Source of the DNA: Trema orientale
Taxonomy: Eukaryota > Streptophyta > Magnoliopsida > Rosales > Cannabaceae
Assembly: GCA_002914845.1 (NCBI GenBank)
Contig: JXTC01000216.1
Coordinates: 249,262-313,261 of the forward strand
Length of the DNA stretch: 64,000 nt
Direction: 5' to 3'
The notes below the pieces were generated by a model, which was given only the letters and a program-made list of their open reading frames with translations, was not told where the DNA came from and made no database searches. The position numbers and the translations under genes were made by a program. Shown piece by piece: positions 59,877 through 64,000 of the stretch; position 1 is the stretch's first letter, and each line of letters opens with the position of its first letter.

Positions 59877-61514
59877 TGTCATGCCCCACTCCTAAAGACG
59901 TACTCTGCATATCTATAAGACAAAGCCGTATAAATATGCAAGATATCATCTATAATCCACAAAATAAAGAAGAATCAATCTCCAATAAATACCCATAAAT
60001 TATATATAATTCAATAATTCCTCTAAACCTCCAAATATTCAAAATAAATATTGTCAACTAAGAGCTATAATGAACAGATTTGTATTAATTAACCTTTCAA
60101 GACCTTACAATATCTCCTTAAGGTACAACAAACATCTCTCGCACCAAATTCTGAATGTCAAAGCATCTCAAGTACTACTCAACAATTTCTCCTTAGCCAA
60201 CTCATTTACTAATGATCCTCAGCAATCTGGGAATGAGAAAATAAAAGGATGAGCTAGATGCTCAGTAAGTAACCAGTAATCTTAGCTAGTTGGATCAAGT
60301 ATAGATCATTTAAAAAGATTCAATAATATATTTCAGAATAAAATCAATTTCAAAATGTAATAATTTTTAAGATAATAAGATGAGATTATTTTGAGAGTCA
60401 CTTTAACGAAAACATGAAGTAACCTTTCAAAAACTGTCACTTCATTCTTATTCGATAATCAGTAACATTTTTAAATCACTTCTTAATAGTTTTTGGTGAC
60501 TATGATCACACTTAACCCTTGTGACTAGGTTCACATTTATTACAGTTAACTCATGTAGCTAGGTCTACATTTACTACATTTGACCCTTGTAGCTAGATCC
60601 AAATTTACTACAGTTAACCCCTGTAGCTAAGTTCACATTCAGGCATATAATCCATATATAACCTATGCAGAATAGGTCCACATCGCATAGTCATTGAAGA
60701 TAGTTTCAAAACATATTCATATACAATAACAGTTCATGAATAGTTTCACTTTTCTCATTACAACACTGTAATCGTTCTGAAATAATTTTCATATAACAAT
60801 GTTCAATAACAATTTGATATACTTGATCCATATTTTAGCACAAGTAATTATCAAATAACCTCATAATATTTTTTCAGAAAAAGTGATTATTTCAGTAAAT
60901 AATATTCTTTCAATAGATTAACTCATTTTGTAAAAAGTATATTTTCACTCGAAATCATAATATTTAAGAAAATACTTTATAACATGAGTCTATTAAAAAC
61001 AATAAAACATTAAATTTCCAGACAAAAAAATTACTAGAAAAGATCAAAGGTTATATCACATAAATGACATATAAGTATCAAATCATTGCAATCACACTCT
61101 AATTATACTAAGAACAATGACTAGTTGCTGTCCATGGACCTTTTATGGTCAGCTCTATTTTTCCCACGATTCATAACAATTCTGGCCTATCTCTAAAAGT
61201 CACCAAATTTAGGAGACAAATTCTACAAGTAATGAGGGTCATAATAGTGTTACGAATGTGGCTTTGGGGTCCATAAGTAAGTCCCACATAGTCGGACTAG
61301 CCGCTGCCACGTTTCATTCAAAGTGCCAAAACTCTCAGATTTATTTTCTTCCAAATTCATAGTGCCCACTTCAATTAGCTATAAATTACTGCTTATAAGT
61401 CTATTTTTTATGAACTATATACTGTTGGAAAGTTAATATGATAAGCTTTTCAACCATTTCAAATATGACTCAATTAGACTTGTAAAGTTCCCTGAAAATC
61501 TAGTTGTAACCTCT
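59877..61514 (-). mobile_element. Truncated LTR of the Gypsy-like family
   Basis: Begins TGTCATGCCCC like the other LTR copies. It keeps the family landmarks (the CCTGTAGCTAGGTCCA array, the CCATATCAAATATGA-like segment near 61450), then stops near 61514, about 0.6 kb short of the full length. It provides the empty site for the MITE nested in the solo LTR at gene D. No internal region accompanies it on the left. Confidence 0.8.
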
Positions 61515-64000
61515 TGTGACATCTAGCTCCTCACATAATTAAGAGAGCCAATAATAAACATGTTTTAATTGCATATTAGGCATCTAAAAGTCATTAATAC
61601 CAGTCTCATAAAAATATGCTCATTCCTTTTGTTATGTGCATTTATATACATGTTAATACACTAATGATTGTCGAAGTGTCCCGATGCAGTGTAAAGGCTC
61701 AATACCCTCAGAAAGAGAGAGCTCAGTATGCTAAAAAAAAAAAAAACAAAGAACATAATTATGAAAGTAATACTATATGCACATGCATTAAGATCATGCT
61801 TGTTGATAACTTGGTCAAATAGTAGTTTTTCGGTAAAATACAGTTTTCACGCACTTCGGAGTCAAATTCGTTCGTTGTTCAACACATTAAATAGGCTTAA
61901 TTTAATGTCTAAGACTCATTTATAGCATTTTAGTTATCGGCTCTAGGTAAGCACGAGGTGGCATTCCGGACACTAATTTGTATTTAGTTGCACTAAGCTA
62001 GCTTAGATTAAGCCTAATCGCGTAATGTCATTTTTGTATATTTTATTAATTGGGCATTGATACTATGTTTGCATTCTTAATTGGAGTGACTTATTTTTAT
62101 GTTTAATGATTAGTTAAGGGGCTAGGTTCCACCAAATTACAATAAGATTGGCCATATAGGATCATAAGTCAAAGTATGACTAGATTTCACTTTCTAAGAT
62201 AGGATTCACCAACTTTGGCTACACTTGGGTGTATANATTTCAATTCTCTACTTGTTTCCACTTAAATAATGGTTTATTCAAGTCCTCTTAAGTTCAAAAA
62301 TCTATTTCTAAACCTTAGGAATCAGTTTGGTGAAGATAGAAGGCAAGAAGTCTAGCAAAGACTCAAACTAGTCAAGGTAAGATTTAAGTAGGATTTTGAA
62401 TCTGTAGTTAATTTCTTTTGTTTCAGCTCTTAAACCAAAGCTATTATCTGATGAATGATGGTTCTAGGAACCCTTATATATTGCTGAAAACATAAAATTT
62501 AAGTGGAGGATTAAAGTTAGACCTAAAGCCCCAAAGTTTACTATTTATGGAGTTAGGTATTTTTATGTGTAGTAGATTAAGTTTTCTAGGTTTGTGACCT
62601 GATTTCTTAAGCTTAGAGTGTCTATTTTATTGATTCTATTGTTTACTTCACTCATTTGGTGGCTGGTTGTGATGGCACATAAGGGTAAAAGTGGCTTAGA
62701 CTTTGTCTAAGTGGAAAGGAATTCAAGTGCACCTAGATTGTTCTAAGTGATCGTCTTTAATATGTATATGTGGGAATTGGATTGTTAATTATTATTGCGG
62801 GTTTAAAACTATGATTTTAATCATGTGGGAATGTCCAAAAAGTCGGGGAGGTGCTGTCCAAATATTTTTAAAATGAAATAGCACCATTTAGGAGCAAATG
62901 GTCTAGTTTTTACAAAATTATGTGCCATTTTGGATTATTTTGTGTTAATGAACAAGCATTCATATTTTAATACTTTTGAACAATTTTTCAATACTAGTTA
63001 TTATTTGTCAAATGCCTTAAGTGTTTATATGCTTCTGAGCCATTTTAAGATCAAGTTTCTTAATTTGATGAAAGTTGTCATTTCGGTCTTGTTCAAGTAT
63101 TTTAATACATTCTTTTTGTAAAATGTGCATCTTGAATAATAGAAATTTATAACAGATGATTAGCACACCAACCTCTAGATGATATTGACTCTTTCCACTA
63201 TCGATTCTTATTCAGGACACGAGATAAGTAAAGTACTCAATTGCAACACAAGAATTATGTGCCATATAAGTATCTATTATGTTTCCATATTTTGCATTTA
63301 TTCTGGTTATGAATATGACCATTGGCATTTCGATTTCGGCATATGTATGCTTGGTAATTTTAATGTGGTATTATGATGTACACCATATAACCATACATGT
63401 TTTATGAGAAAGTTTAAGAAGGACAATATGATTTATGAAATGTCTTAGTATTATTATGTAAAACTATTTTATCATAGAAAAGTTAAGACCAGATGACTTT
63501 CAGATGGTTTTGTGTCACTGTTATGGGGAAGCGGGATAAATATTTACAGTTTCAGAGTGACAGCCCCAGGAGAGGGATAAGTTTGACGGGATTAGTCAGA
63601 AAGTATACCACAGTATTCCTCCTCCAAGGTATATAATAGATTATACTACAGTCTCGGGCTGCCTTATCTCTTGAGCTCAACGGGATAACGTTGGAATAAG
63701 ATTAGTAATGAGCCCCACTATGGTAAGAGCCGGCGGGAGGGGAGCCTATGGGATATCATTAATTCTGGAAGCCCTGCAGGCACAGTGCTGAACGTGACAG
63801 TGGGCACAAGACAGGGAAGAGTCTAAAGGAAATTGTTTATACTGAAACATTTAAGCAAGCACGTTCATACATTTAATTCATATCATTGAGCAACATGTCA
63901 TCCATTACTTTACTTACTAAATTGTAGCTCATTATAGTCTTGTGTTGCAGGTAATGATTAAAATGACAGCCTAAGCTTGTGAGCTGGAGTAGAGGCCCAA
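61515..64000 (+). mobile_element. Possible start of another LTR element, running off the window
   Basis: The truncated LTR is interrupted exactly at TGTGACATCTAGCTCCTC, a typical LTR start on the plus strand. The following 2.5 kb has no gene. Near 63520-63830 it becomes richer in GC, with GGGATAA, GAGCCCCACTATGGTAAGAGCC and CAGGCACAGTG, which is reminiscent of long plant Gypsy LTRs. The right end is outside the window, so neither the far terminus nor a target duplication can be checked. One undetermined base stands at 62236. Confidence 0.35.

Overview
The window looks like nuclear DNA of a eudicot plant. It is AT-rich, the genes have GT-AG introns, and it is littered with plant-type MITEs, hAT and Mutator-like elements and LTR retrotransposon pieces. 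The species cannot be named from the sequence. The backbone is a tandem and inverted cluster of G-type lectin (S-domain, SD1 / At4g27290-like) receptor kinase genes. Six copies are complete by reading, and three more loci are decayed.

Layout. 540-1590 (-): a relic of an S-domain ectodomain. 2868-3227 (-): a short single-EF-hand calcium sensor of the PBP1/KIC family. 3.3-10.6 kb: repeat-filled, with a 2.9-kb Mutator-like element that still has its 9-bp target duplication. 10.6-14.2 kb (-) and 19.1-22.4 kb (+): an inverted, head-to-head receptor kinase pair (A and B), separated by hAT and MITE insertions. 22.9-26.2 kb (-): a third gene (C), tail-to-tail with B. 26.2-37.5 kb: gene-free, with a long hairpin, a Copia-like LTR and a non-coding Ty3/Gypsy-like element. 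37.5-42.7 kb (-): a wrecked receptor kinase (D) carrying a solo LTR inside its last exon. 44.0-57.9 kb (-): genes E, F and G, with a chimeric relic between E and F. 58-64 kb: further repeats and LTR fragments.

All six intact genes share one architecture. Exon 1 codes for signal peptide, B-lectin, S-locus glycoprotein, EGF-like and PAN parts; exon 2 for the membrane span; exons 3-7 for the Ser/Thr kinase and tail. I placed every splice site by hand. The resulting reading frames close without a stop, and exons 4, 5, 6 are 211, 238 (241 in F) and 151 nt in every copy. Predicted lengths are 830 (A), 825 (B), 810 (C), 819 (E), 823 (F) and 822 (G) residues. This gene class perceives cell-surface signals, often in immunity or self-recognition; ligands cannot be read from sequence. 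E, F, G and the dead gene D have clusters of the WRKY-binding core TTGAC shortly upstream of their start codons.

I found no wholly new biological system. The most informative structures are the layered wreck at gene D, the shared W-box promoters, the Mutator-like element with its internal duplication, and several long inverted repeats that could form small-RNA precursors.
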